Assembly (NCBI GenBank): GCA_009772935.1
Contig: WOUR01000022.1
Coordinates: 1-64,000, forward strand
Length of the DNA stretch: 64,000 nt
Direction: 5' to 3'
Origin: Rhodospirillaceae bacterium
GTDB lineage: Bacteria > Pseudomonadota > Alphaproteobacteria > Reyranellales > Reyranellaceae
The position numbers and the translations under genes were made by a program. Shown here piece by piece: positions 49,883-59,030 of this stretch; position 1 is the first letter of the stretch; each line of letters starts with the position of its first letter. The notes beneath the pieces were generated by a model that worked only from the letters and a program-made list of their open reading frames with translations, did no database searches and had not been told where the DNA came from.

Positions 49883-52150
49883 ATGATCGAGACTTCTCCC
49901 CTGCCGCTGGCACGCTTCAGGATCGTCGAGGTGAACGACGCGAATGTGCCTCTCTGCCTGCGTTTGGCAACATCGCTTGCGGCGAAGATCGTGGCCGATC
50001 TCGGCGCCGACGTGCTCAAGATCGAACCGCCTGAGGGCGATCCGGTGCGTCGTGCCCCGCCTTTGCTGCCGCAGGGCGGAAGCGCACTGTTCCAGTTCCT
50101 CAACACGTCGAAACGCTTCCTCACTCTCGATCTCGCGAGCGAATCCGGCCGCGCGACGCTGGCCGGTCTGGTCGAGGACGCCGACGCCGTACTATTCGAA
50201 GAGCCGGCTTCGGTCGCGTCGATGCTGCGTGCCGGAAAGGCCGCCCCCATCGAGATCGCCGCCTTCCCGGTCGAGATGGATGCCGCCCGACGGCCTGTCA
50301 GCGAACTGACGATCCAGGCGCTGGGCGGGTTGATGCACATGATCGGCGAGCCCGCACGCCAGCCGTTGAAGCTCGGCGGCCACCAGGCTTCCTATCCGGC
50401 GGGCCTCACCGCCTTCACCGGCCTCATGTCTGCGCTCGCCGCCCGCGACGCGGGCCGCCACGCGCTTTCGGTGCGGGTCTCGCTGGCCGAGGTGATGCAG
50501 TGGGTGAACTGGAAGGCCGCCTCCGGGGCCGCCGCCTCCGGCGTCTCGCCCGGCCGCGAGGGAAAGAACTCGGAGTTCCAGGTGCTTCCCTGCCGCGACG
50601 GGTATGTCGCCGTCGTCTACACCCTGACCCAATGGCCAGCGACGCGCGCTCTGGTCGGCAATCCCCGGCTCGACGATCCAAAATTCAGCACACGTGCCGG
50701 TCGGCGACAGAACATCGCCGAACTCTATGCGGCGCTCGCGCCGTGGTTCGCCGACAAGACGCGCGAGGAGATCCAGAAGACGGCGCAGGCCAGGGGCGTG
50801 CCGTTCGGTCCGATCTTCTCGCCGGCCGAGTTGCTGCGGACCGAGCAATATGTGGCACGAGGTTTCCTCGCCGATACGAGGCATCCGACGGAAGGCACGC
50901 TGCGCCTGCCGCAGCTGCCGGTGCAGTGGAACGGCCGGTCGTTCGCACCTCGCTCGGCACCGGAGCTATCGATGCCCCCTCCGTCGCGGATCACCGCGAC
51001 ACCTCCCCATTTAAATGGGGAGGGGAAAGAACGTCCCCTCGCCGGCATCCGCGTGCTCGACTTCGGACTGCTGACGGCCGGCGCGAACACTTCTGCGATG
51101 CTGGCTGATCTGGGTGCCGACGTGATCAAGATCGAATCCGGCGCCTATCTCGATCCGTTCCGGGTCGTCGGCAAGATCGACAATGACGACGGCTGGTGGA
51201 ACCGCTCGCCGCAGTTCCGCTTCACCAACCGCAACAAGCGCGGGCTGGCGCTGAACCTGAAGGATCCCGAGGGCCAGCGCGTGATCCGCGAGTTGGCCGC
51301 GAAGTGCGACGTCGTCGTAGAGAATTTCCGCCGCGGTGTGCTCGATCGCGCGGGGCTCGGTTACAAGGATCTGAGCGCCATCAACCCGCGCCTGGTGTTC
51401 GCCGCCATTTCCAGCCAGGGCGACACGGGGCCCGAGCGCATGAACGTCTCGTTCGGCAGCACGCTCGATGCCACCTCGGGCATCGCCTCGCTCACCGGCT
51501 ACGAAGGCGAGGGACCGCGCATTTCCGGCATGGACGTGAACTATCCCGACCAGATCGTGTCGCTGTTCGCGACCGGCATCGTCATTGCCGCCGTCACCGA
51601 AGCGCGCCGCACCGGCAAGGGCGCTTTCCTCGACTTCTCCCAGCGCGAGGTCGCCTCGTTCACCCTGGGCGAGGAAATCCTCGCCGCTTCGGCCGATCCC
51701 GCGCACCTGCTCGCGCCGCGCGGCAACGGCGAACCCGGCGTGGCGCAGCAGGACGCCTACCGTTGCGCCGACGGCAAATGGCTGGCCGTCACGCTCGAAG
51801 AAGCCGATTCATCGATGGAAGCCTTCTGTGCGGGCAAGGATCGAGACACCACCCTGGGGGTGCTGCTCGGCAAGGGCATTGCCGCCGCGCCCTGCCTCGA
51901 TGGCAACGACCTTTTGCGCGATGCCAGATTGCAGGGCGTCACGCTGGTCCGCGACGAGAACGGCGGTCTCGTGAAGGGCCTGCCCTACCGGCTCGACGGC
52001 AAGGGCCTCGCAATTGAGCGGCCCGCCCCCGATCTCGGCCAGCACACCGACGAGGTACTGCGCGAACTGCTGGGCTACGACGAGGCCCGCTTGAAGCAAT
52101 TGAACGACAGCGGCGTGACGTCGACCACGCCCACCATCGGAGAGGTTTGA
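49883..52150 (+). CDS. Tandem family III (CaiB/BaiF) CoA-transferase
   Basis: A 755-residue fusion of two family III CoA-transferase domains. The N-terminal unit is about residues 10-360 and the C-terminal unit about 385-755; each has the DLGADVLKIE segment. In the second unit the catalytic Asp lies in VNYPDQIVS (Asp556). In the first, the matching position is Ser170 in GGHQASYPAG, so it is probably not catalytic. The linker (about 374-381, PPHLNGEG) is encoded by a 22-bp palindrome. The ATG at 49883 is the likely start. It is followed after three bases by the nitronate-monooxygenase-like gene. The CoA acceptor is unknown. Confidence 0.9.
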   Translation: MIETSPLPLARFRIVEVNDANVPLCLRLATSLAAKIVADLGADVLKIEPPEGDPVRRAPPLLPQGGSALFQFLNTSKRFLTLDLASESGRATLAGLVEDADAVLFEEPASVASMLRAGKAAPIEIAAFPVEMDAARRPVSELTIQALGGLMHMIGEPARQPLKLGGHQASYPAGLTAFTGLMSALAARDAGRHALSVRVSLAEVMQWVNWKAASGAAASGVSPGREGKNSEFQVLPCRDGYVAVVYTLTQWPATRALVGNPRLDDPKFSTRAGRRQNIAELYAALAPWFADKTREEIQKTAQARGVPFGPIFSPAELLRTEQYVARGFLADTRHPTEGTLRLPQLPVQWNGRSFAPRSAPELSMPPPSRITATPPHLNGEGKERPLAGIRVLDFGLLTAGANTSAMLADLGADVIKIESGAYLDPFRVVGKIDNDDGWWNRSPQFRFTNRNKRGLALNLKDPEGQRVIRELAAKCDVVVENFRRGVLDRAGLGYKDLSAINPRLVFAAISSQGDTGPERMNVSFGSTLDATSGIASLTGYEGEGPRISGMDVNYPDQIVSLFATGIVIAAVTEARRTGKGAFLDFSQREVASFTLGEEILAASADPAHLLAPRGNGEPGVAQQDAYRCADGKWLAVTLEEADSSMEAFCAGKDRDTTLGVLLGKGIAAAPCLDGNDLLRDARLQGVTLVRDENGGLVKGLPYRLDGKGLAIERPAPDLGQHTDEVLRELLGYDEARLKQLNDSGVTSTTPTIGEV
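51002..51023 (+). repeat. 22-bp perfect palindrome within the CoA-transferase linker
   Basis: CCTCCCCATTT (51002-51012) and its exact complement AAATGGGGAGG (51013-51023). It encodes Pro-Pro-His-Leu-Asn-Gly-Glu at residues 374-380 of the fused enzyme, between the two domains. Palindromes of this kind are common as intergenic elements in alphaproteobacteria; here it is in frame within a gene. Confidence 0.8.
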
Positions 52151-52153
52151 TCC

Positions 52154-53134
52154 ATGCCGCGCGCCGAAGTGCACAAGTTGATGGAGCGCATGGCGATCCC
52201 CGCCATCGCCGCGCCCATGTTCCTGGTCTCCAATCCAGCGCTGACGCTGGCCTGCTGCGGCGAGGGGCTGATGGGCAGCTTCCCCGCCCATGGCACGCGC
52301 AGCCGCGAGGAGTTCCAGGCCTGGCTCGACGAGATGGTCGAGGGCATGAAGCGCCTGGAGGATGCCGGCAAGAAGCCCGCGCCCTGGGCCGTGAACCTCG
52401 TCGTCCATGCCTCGAACACGCGCTATCCCGGCGATCTGGAGCTGGTCGAGAAGTACAAGGTGCCGGTGGTGCTCACCTCGAAGGGTGCACCGGGCGATGC
52501 CATCAAGCGCATCCATGACTGGGGCGCCGTCGCCCTCCATGACATCGCCAACCGGCGTCATGCCGAGAAGGCGCTGGAAGCCGGCGTCGATGGCGTGATC
52601 GCCGTGGCGGGCGGTGCCGGCGGCCATACCGGCACCATCAATCCCTTCGCGCTGATGAACGAGGTGCGCCAGCTGGGCGACGGCTTCGCGGTGGTGCTGG
52701 CCGGCGGCCAGACGACGGGCCGCGACGTGCTGGCGGCCGAGGCGATGGGCGCAGACCTCGCCTATATCGGCACGCGCTTCATCGCGACCCAGGAGGCGAT
52801 GGCGGCGCAGGCGCACAAGGACATGATCCTGGGCACGCGGGCGACCGACGTCTTCCTCACCGCCTCGATCGACGGCGCGCCCGCCAACTGGCTGACGCCC
52901 AGCCTGCTGGCCGCCGGCATCGACCTCGACGTGCTGCGCACCACCCTGCCCGGCAAGATCGTCGCGGCAGCGGAGAACAGGAAGCGCTGGAAGGACATCT
53001 ACACGGCCGGTCACGGCGTCGGGAACATCGACGACGTCCCCGCCGCCGCCGACCTCGTCCGGCGCCTCGTCAGCCAGTATCGCGAGGCGAAGGCTGAAAT
53101 GGCGCGCACGCTTGCCGGTCGCGCCGCGGCGTAG
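52154..53134 (+). CDS. Nitronate monooxygenase-like flavin oxidoreductase
   Basis: A 326-residue FMN-binding TIM-barrel protein of the NMO/enoyl-ACP-reductase (FabK-like) superfamily. Supporting pieces are MAIPAIAAPMFLVSNPALTLACCGEGLMGSFPA, AVAGGAGGHTGTINPFALMNEVRQ with the catalytic-type His, and VLAGGQTTGRDVLAAEAMGADLAYIGTRFIATQEA for phosphate binding. The ATG at 52154 is three bases after the stop of the CoA-transferase, indicating an operon. The role (nitronate oxidation, or a double-bond reduction of a CoA ester) is not resolved. Confidence 0.9.
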   Translation: MPRAEVHKLMERMAIPAIAAPMFLVSNPALTLACCGEGLMGSFPAHGTRSREEFQAWLDEMVEGMKRLEDAGKKPAPWAVNLVVHASNTRYPGDLELVEKYKVPVVLTSKGAPGDAIKRIHDWGAVALHDIANRRHAEKALEAGVDGVIAVAGGAGGHTGTINPFALMNEVRQLGDGFAVVLAGGQTTGRDVLAAEAMGADLAYIGTRFIATQEAMAAQAHKDMILGTRATDVFLTASIDGAPANWLTPSLLAAGIDLDVLRTTLPGKIVAAAENRKRWKDIYTAGHGVGNIDDVPAAADLVRRLVSQYREAKAEMARTLAGRAAA

Positions 53135-53191
53135 ACGGTGGGCGCCCCCCTGCTCTAGGTTTCGGCTCCAGAGTTTCGAGGGGGTATCCGC

Positions 53192-54304
<1,113 letters not shown>

Positions 54305-54318
54305 CGCGGGAGGGAAAA

Positions 54319-55200
54319 TTGGCCGTCAGAGCCATCGGAAACGCCACGATCGAGAAAGTCGAGGAGATCTGCGGACCGGGTTTCAAGCCCGGCCGCATGT
54401 TTCCGAAGTTCGACCAGGAAGCCTTCGACGCCCAGAAAAGCTGGATGGTGCCGGAGCACGTGCAGGAGGGCAGCGACCGGCTGATCGGCTCGGTCCATAC
54501 CTGGGTCGTCAAGACACCCAGTCACACAATCCTGATCGACACCTGCCTCGGCAATCACAAGCAGCGCCACAATCCCGGCTGGAGCGGCCTCAACACGCCA
54601 TTCCTCGACCGGCTCAAGGCCTGCGGCTGCCCCGCGGAATCCGTCGACTTCGTGATGTGCACGCACCTGCATGTCGACCATGTCGGCTGGAACACCAAGC
54701 TCGAGAATGGGCGCTGGGTGCCGACTTTCCCCAATGCGAAGTATCTCTTCGCCAAACGCGAATACGTGCACTGGGAGAGCGAACGCAAAGCGCAGGGTGA
54801 AGGCAAGGTTAACGACGGCTCGTTCGACGATTCGGTGCTGCCCATCGTCGAAGCCGGCAAGGCGGTGATGATCGAGAGCGACCATCAACCCGACCCGCTG
54901 CTCACCATCAGGGACTATCCCGGCCACACGCCGGGCTCGATCGCGATCAACCTGAAGGACCAGGGCAAGCAGGCCTGCTTCTCGGGCGACATCATGCATC
55001 ACCCGATCCAGGTCTATCACCCCGACTGGTCGAGCCAGTTCTGCTGGGACCAGGCGATGTCGGCGGTCTCTCGCCGCAAGCTCCTGGAGGACTGTGTCGA
55101 GAGCAACGCGCTTCTCTGCCCCGCCCATTTTCCCGGCGCCAACGCGGGCTACGTCAAGCCCGAGGGCAACTCCTTCCGCATCGAGTGGGACCGGCCATGA
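54319..55200 (+). CDS. MBL-fold metallo-hydrolase
   Basis: A 293-residue metallo-beta-lactamase-fold hydrolase. The metal motif is CTHLHVDHVGWNTK near residue 115; later ligands are in YPGHTPGSIAIN near residue 203, CFSGDIMHHP near residue 220 and LCPAHFPGANAG near residue 265. The start is a TTG at 54319 with GGGAGGG seven to eleven bases upstream; the next ATG would truncate the fold. Many relatives are lactonases or quorum-signal or thioester hydrolases. It lies between a class III alcohol dehydrogenase and an SMP-30-type gene with an ATGA overlap to the latter. Confidence 0.85.
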   Translation: MAVRAIGNATIEKVEEICGPGFKPGRMFPKFDQEAFDAQKSWMVPEHVQEGSDRLIGSVHTWVVKTPSHTILIDTCLGNHKQRHNPGWSGLNTPFLDRLKACGCPAESVDFVMCTHLHVDHVGWNTKLENGRWVPTFPNAKYLFAKREYVHWESERKAQGEGKVNDGSFDDSVLPIVEAGKAVMIESDHQPDPLLTIRDYPGHTPGSIAINLKDQGKQACFSGDIMHHPIQVYHPDWSSQFCWDQAMSAVSRRKLLEDCVESNALLCPAHFPGANAGYVKPEGNSFRIEWDRP

Positions 55201-56036
55201 AGCTCGAACCGCTGCTCGACGGCCTATCCTTCGGTGAAGGCCCGCGCTGGCGGGACGACCGGCTCTATTTCTCCGACTTCTACGTCCATCAGGTGCGGAC
55301 CGTCGACGAGAGCGGCAAGGCCGAGACGATCGTCGAGGTGCCGGGCCGCCCCTCGGGCCTGGGCTGGCGGCCGGACGGCACGATGCTGATCGTCAGCATG
55401 ACCGACCGCCGTCTGATGCGCTTCGCGGGCGGCAAGCTGACCGTAGAGGCCGAGTTGGGCGCGATCGCGACCGGCCTGTGCAACGACATGGTCGTCGATG
55501 CCAAGGGCCGCGCCTATGTCGGCAACTTCGGCTTCGATCGGCACGCCGGGGAGAAGCCGCGCGCCGCCGTGCTGGCCCGGGTCGATCCCGATGGCTCGGT
55601 TCATGCCGCCGCCGGCGAGCTGATGTTCCCCAACGGCACCGTCATCACGCCCGACGGCAGGACGATGATCATCGGCGAAACCTTCGCCAAGCGACTTACG
55701 ACCTTCGACATCGCAGACGACGGCACCCTCTCCAACCGGCGCATCTGGGCGGAGACGCCGAACTGCAACCCCGACGGCATCTGTCTCGATGCCGAGGGTG
55801 GCATCTGGGTGACCGGCGCCTTCACGCACCACATGATCCGCGTCTTCGAAGGCGGTCGGGTCACGCACGACCTCGATCTGGGCGAACGCGCGGCCTATGC
55901 CTGTATGCTGGGCGGCAAGGACCGCCGCACGCTCTTTGTCGTCACCAACAGCGGAAGCGGCCCGGCCATTGCCGCCAAGAAGGACGGCCGCATCGAGACG
56001 GTGCGCGTCGACGTGCCCGGCGCCGGCCTGCCCTAG
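55197..56036 (+). CDS. SMP-30/gluconolactonase family protein
   Basis: A 279-residue six-bladed propeller lactonase. Metal-site residues are Glu in SFGEGPRWR (residue 14 region), Asn in TGLCNDMVVD and Asp in NPDGICLDAEGG, which match the calcium or zinc ligands of regucalcin-type enzymes. The ATG at 55197 overlaps the preceding MBL stop (ATGA). It probably hydrolyses a sugar or other lactone made by a dehydrogenase of the same run, but the lactone is unknown. The gene is followed after nine bases by an SDR. Confidence 0.92.
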   Translation: MKLEPLLDGLSFGEGPRWRDDRLYFSDFYVHQVRTVDESGKAETIVEVPGRPSGLGWRPDGTMLIVSMTDRRLMRFAGGKLTVEAELGAIATGLCNDMVVDAKGRAYVGNFGFDRHAGEKPRAAVLARVDPDGSVHAAAGELMFPNGTVITPDGRTMIIGETFAKRLTTFDIADDGTLSNRRIWAETPNCNPDGICLDAEGGIWVTGAFTHHMIRVFEGGRVTHDLDLGERAAYACMLGGKDRRTLFVVTNSGSGPAIAAKKDGRIETVRVDVPGAGLP

Positions 56037-56045
56037 GAGGAATAT

Positions 56046-56867
56046 GTGAAAGGTCCAGAGGACGATGCCGGGCTGGCCGGCAAGGTGGCGATCATTTCCG
56101 GGGGCGGCGCCGTCGGCGACGGCATCGGCAACGGACGCGCCGCGGCGATCCTGCTGGCCCGCGCCGGCACCCGCGTGCTGGTGGCCGACCGTGACCTCAA
56201 GCTCGCGCAACGCACCGTCGAAATGATACAGGCCGAGGGCGGCCTGCATGCCGCGGCCCATGCCGGCGACATGACGCAGGAGATCGAGTGCAAGCGGCTG
56301 GTCGATGCGGCGGTCGATCGCTGGGGACGGCTCGACTTTCTCGACAACAATATCGGTATCGGCAGCCGCGGCTCGGTCGTCGAAGAGAAGCCCGAGGAGT
56401 TTCGTCGCGTGATGCAGCTCAACGTCGAGACGATGTTCCTGCTTTCCAAGCATGCGATCCCGGCCATGATCAAGACTGCCAAGGGCGGCTCGATCGTCAA
56501 CATCTCCTCGATCTCGGCACTGCGACCGCGCGGCCTCACGACCTATACGACCTCCAAGGCCGCCGTCATCGGCCTCACCCAGGCGATGGCGGTCGACCAT
56601 GGCCGCGACGGCATCCGCGTCAATTGCATCTGTCCCGGGCCAGTCTATACGCCGATGGTCTATGCCCGCGGCAACGGAATGAGCGAGGCCGCGCGCACCC
56701 AACGCGCGAAAGCCTCCGTCCTCAAGACCGAGGGCACGGGCTGGGACGTCGGACACGCCGTGCGTTTCCTGCTGAGCAATCATGCCCGCTACATCACCGG
56801 CCATGTCCTCGTCGTCGATGGCGGCGTGACCTTGCAGGGCCCGGAGCGCGATTCACAGGATCACTGA
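56046..56867 (+). CDS. Short-chain dehydrogenase/reductase
   Basis: A 273-residue classical SDR. The cofactor motif is SGGGAVGDGIGNGRA, unusual because of the inserted VGDG between the glycines. The NNxG motif is DNNIGIG; the active site has Ser in NISSISALRP and Tyr/Lys in YTTSKAA. Its start is a GTG at 56046 with AGGAGGA upstream, since the ATG two bases earlier is out of frame. It is paired in this run with a second SDR that has the same inserted N-terminal pattern (see 57444). Confidence 0.92.
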   Translation: MKGPEDDAGLAGKVAIISGGGAVGDGIGNGRAAAILLARAGTRVLVADRDLKLAQRTVEMIQAEGGLHAAAHAGDMTQEIECKRLVDAAVDRWGRLDFLDNNIGIGSRGSVVEEKPEEFRRVMQLNVETMFLLSKHAIPAMIKTAKGGSIVNISSISALRPRGLTTYTTSKAAVIGLTQAMAVDHGRDGIRVNCICPGPVYTPMVYARGNGMSEAARTQRAKASVLKTEGTGWDVGHAVRFLLSNHARYITGHVLVVDGGVTLQGPERDSQDH

Positions 56868-56889
56868 ACAATAGGGAGAAACAACCAAG

Positions 56890-57444
56890 ATGGCCCGACT
56901 GCCCTACCTCGAGCCCGACCAGGTTGCGCCCGAGTATCGCGACATGCTCAAGCGCAACACCAACCTGCACAAGCTACTGGTCAACTCGCCCGACATGGCG
57001 CGAGCCTTCAGCGGGCTGGGCGGCTACATCCGCTTCAAGAGCAAGCTCGATCCCCGCCTGCGGGAACTGGCCATCCTGCAGGTCGGCTGGCTGGAGAAGT
57101 CGGAATACGAATTCACCCACCATGTGAAGATCGGCAAGGAATTCGGCGTCACTGACGACGACATCCAGGCCCTTATGGCCGAGACCGAGGGCAGGCCCTC
57201 GAAGCTCGAGCCGCTCGCGAAGGCGATCCTCAGGGGTGCGCGCGAGATGGTGAAGGACCTGGGCATGTCCGACGCCACCTTCGCCGAGATCAAGAAGGAG
57301 CTGTCCGACGAGCACATGACGGACCTGGTGCTCACCATTGCCTTCTACTGCGCCGTCGTCCGCGTGCTCGCCACGATGCAGATCGACAACGAGCCTCAGT
57401 ACAAGGAAGTGCTCAAGCAATTCCCGATCCCGGGAGTGAAGTGA
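56890..57444 (+). CDS. Carboxymuconolactone decarboxylase (AhpD-like) family protein
   Basis: A 184-residue helical protein of the CMD/AhpD superfamily. The hallmark is the ELAILQVGWLEKSEYEFTHHVKIGKEFGVTDDDIQAL segment, which in AhpD carries a CxxC but here has EFTHH instead, so peroxidatic thiol chemistry is unlikely. The typical C-terminal helix LVLTIAFYCAVVRVLATMQID is present. GGGAG precedes the ATG at 56890. Its stop shares bases with the start of the next SDR (TGATG). Function in this cluster is unknown; many such proteins accompany SDRs in aromatic or lactone catabolism. Confidence 0.88.
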   Translation: MARLPYLEPDQVAPEYRDMLKRNTNLHKLLVNSPDMARAFSGLGGYIRFKSKLDPRLRELAILQVGWLEKSEYEFTHHVKIGKEFGVTDDDIQALMAETEGRPSKLEPLAKAILRGAREMVKDLGMSDATFAEIKKELSDEHMTDLVLTIAFYCAVVRVLATMQIDNEPQYKEVLKQFPIPGVK

Positions 57445-58244
57445 TGCGCCTGAAAGATCGAGTCGCCATTGTCGTGGGCGCCGGACAGAGCCCCGGCGAA
57501 GGCATTGGCAACGGCCGTGCCACCGCCCTCACCTTTGCGCGCGAGGGCGCCAAGGTCCTCTGCGTCGATCACAATCTCCAGTCGGCAAAGGAAACCGTCG
57601 AGATGATCGGCGCCAACCAGGGCACGGCGGTCGCCTTCAAGGCCGACGTGACCCAGGGTGCCGACCTCAAGGCCATGGTCGACGAGACGCATGCGCGCTG
57701 GGGCCGGGTCGACATCCTGCACAACAATGTCGGCGTCTCGCTGTCGGGCGGCGATGCCGAACTGCTCGACATCACCGAGGACGCCTTCGATCGCTGCACC
57801 GCGATCAATCTCAAGAGCTGCATCTTCGCCGCCAAGCACGTGCTGCCGATCATGCGCCAGCAGCAGAGCGGCGTGATCATCAACATCTCGTCGATGGCCG
57901 TCATCACCACCTATCCCTATGTCGCCTACAAGGCGACCAAGGCAGCGATGGTGTCCTTCACCGAACAGCTGGCCTATCAGAACGCGCAATACGGCATCCG
58001 CGCCAACGTGATCCTGCCCGGGCTGATGAACACGCCCATGGCGGTCGACACGCGCGCGCGTACGTTCAAGAAGAGCCGCGCCGAGGTCGAAGCCGAACGC
58101 GATTCCAAGGTGCCGCTGCGCAAGAAAATGGGTACCGGCTGGGACGTCGCCAATGCCGCCCTCTTCCTGGCCTCCGACGAGGCGAGCTTCATCACCGGCG
58201 TCACCCTGCCGGTCGATGGCGGCGCCAGCGTGCGGCGCGGCTAG
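57444..58244 (+). CDS. Short-chain dehydrogenase/reductase
   Basis: A 266-residue SDR. The cofactor motif, VVGAGQSPGEGIGNGRA, has an extended loop like that of the 56046 gene, and an Asp ends strand 2 (CVDHN). The NNVG motif is HNNVGVS; Ser is in NISSMAVIT and Tyr/Lys in YKATKAA. The ATG at 57444 overlaps the preceding stop codon (TGATG). It is close in sequence layout to the SDR at 56046, suggesting a duplication or joint substrate class. Confidence 0.93.
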   Translation: MRLKDRVAIVVGAGQSPGEGIGNGRATALTFAREGAKVLCVDHNLQSAKETVEMIGANQGTAVAFKADVTQGADLKAMVDETHARWGRVDILHNNVGVSLSGGDAELLDITEDAFDRCTAINLKSCIFAAKHVLPIMRQQQSGVIINISSMAVITTYPYVAYKATKAAMVSFTEQLAYQNAQYGIRANVILPGLMNTPMAVDTRARTFKKSRAEVEAERDSKVPLRKKMGTGWDVANAALFLASDEASFITGVTLPVDGGASVRRG

Positions 58245-58271
58245 GGCACGATCCTTGCGTCGGGCGGTGCC

Positions 58272-59030
58272 ATGAACCGACTTGCCGGCAAGACCGCCCT
58301 CATCACCGGTGCCTCCTCGGGCATCGGCCGTGCCATCGCCAAGAAATTCCACGCGGAAGGGGCGACACTTCTGCTGATGGACATCACCGAGTCCGTGGTC
58401 GAAGGCGGCGAGCCGACGCACAGGATCCTGAATGTGCCCTTCTTCCAGGGTGACGTGTCGAAGGAGGAGGATGTCGAGGAAGCGGCGCGCCGGGCTGCCC
58501 TGCCAACTGGCCGGCTCGACATCGTGGTCAACGACGCCGCCATCCGCTCGGCGAAGAAGCTCACCGACACGGGCCTGGAGGAATGGAACCGGGTGATGGA
58601 GGTGAACGTCACCGGCGTCTTCCTGATGTGCCGGGCCGCCGTGCGCCGGATGCTGACGCAGGAGATCCGCAACGAGGCGCGCGGGCGCATCGTCAACATC
58701 TCCTCGCAGCACGGCATGATTTCCTCGCCGGAGGATTTCTCCTACGGCGTCTCGAAGTCGGCGGTGGTCTACATGACCCGCCAGATCGCCTCGGACTACG
58801 GCCGCGACAGCATCATCTGCAACGCCGTGGCGCCGGGCAAGATTCTCACCGGCAAGACGGGGCGCGCGATCGAGCCCCGCTGGATCGACTATTCCCATGC
58901 CCGCACGCCGCTGCCGCGCCTCGGCCGCTCCGAGGACGTTGCCAATGCCGCCCTGTTCCTCGCCTCCGACGAGGCGACGTTCATCACCGGCGAGAATTTG
59001 ATGGTCGACGGCGGCTGGATGGCGAACTGA
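58272..59030 (+). CDS. Short-chain dehydrogenase/reductase
   Basis: A 252-residue SDR. The cofactor motif is ITGASSGIGRAIAKKF, NNAG-type DAAIRS, Ser in NISSQHG and Tyr/Lys in YGVSKSAVVYM. C-terminal ITGENLMVDGGWMAN is standard. It lies 27 bases after the preceding SDR and is the last gene in the run. Its 3' end overlaps the convergent LysR gene by 47 bases. A strong hairpin at 59050-59100 may end its transcript. Confidence 0.92.
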   Translation: MNRLAGKTALITGASSGIGRAIAKKFHAEGATLLLMDITESVVEGGEPTHRILNVPFFQGDVSKEEDVEEAARRAALPTGRLDIVVNDAAIRSAKKLTDTGLEEWNRVMEVNVTGVFLMCRAAVRRMLTQEIRNEARGRIVNISSQHGMISSPEDFSYGVSKSAVVYMTRQIASDYGRDSIICNAVAPGKILTGKTGRAIEPRWIDYSHARTPLPRLGRSEDVANAALFLASDEATFITGENLMVDGGWMAN

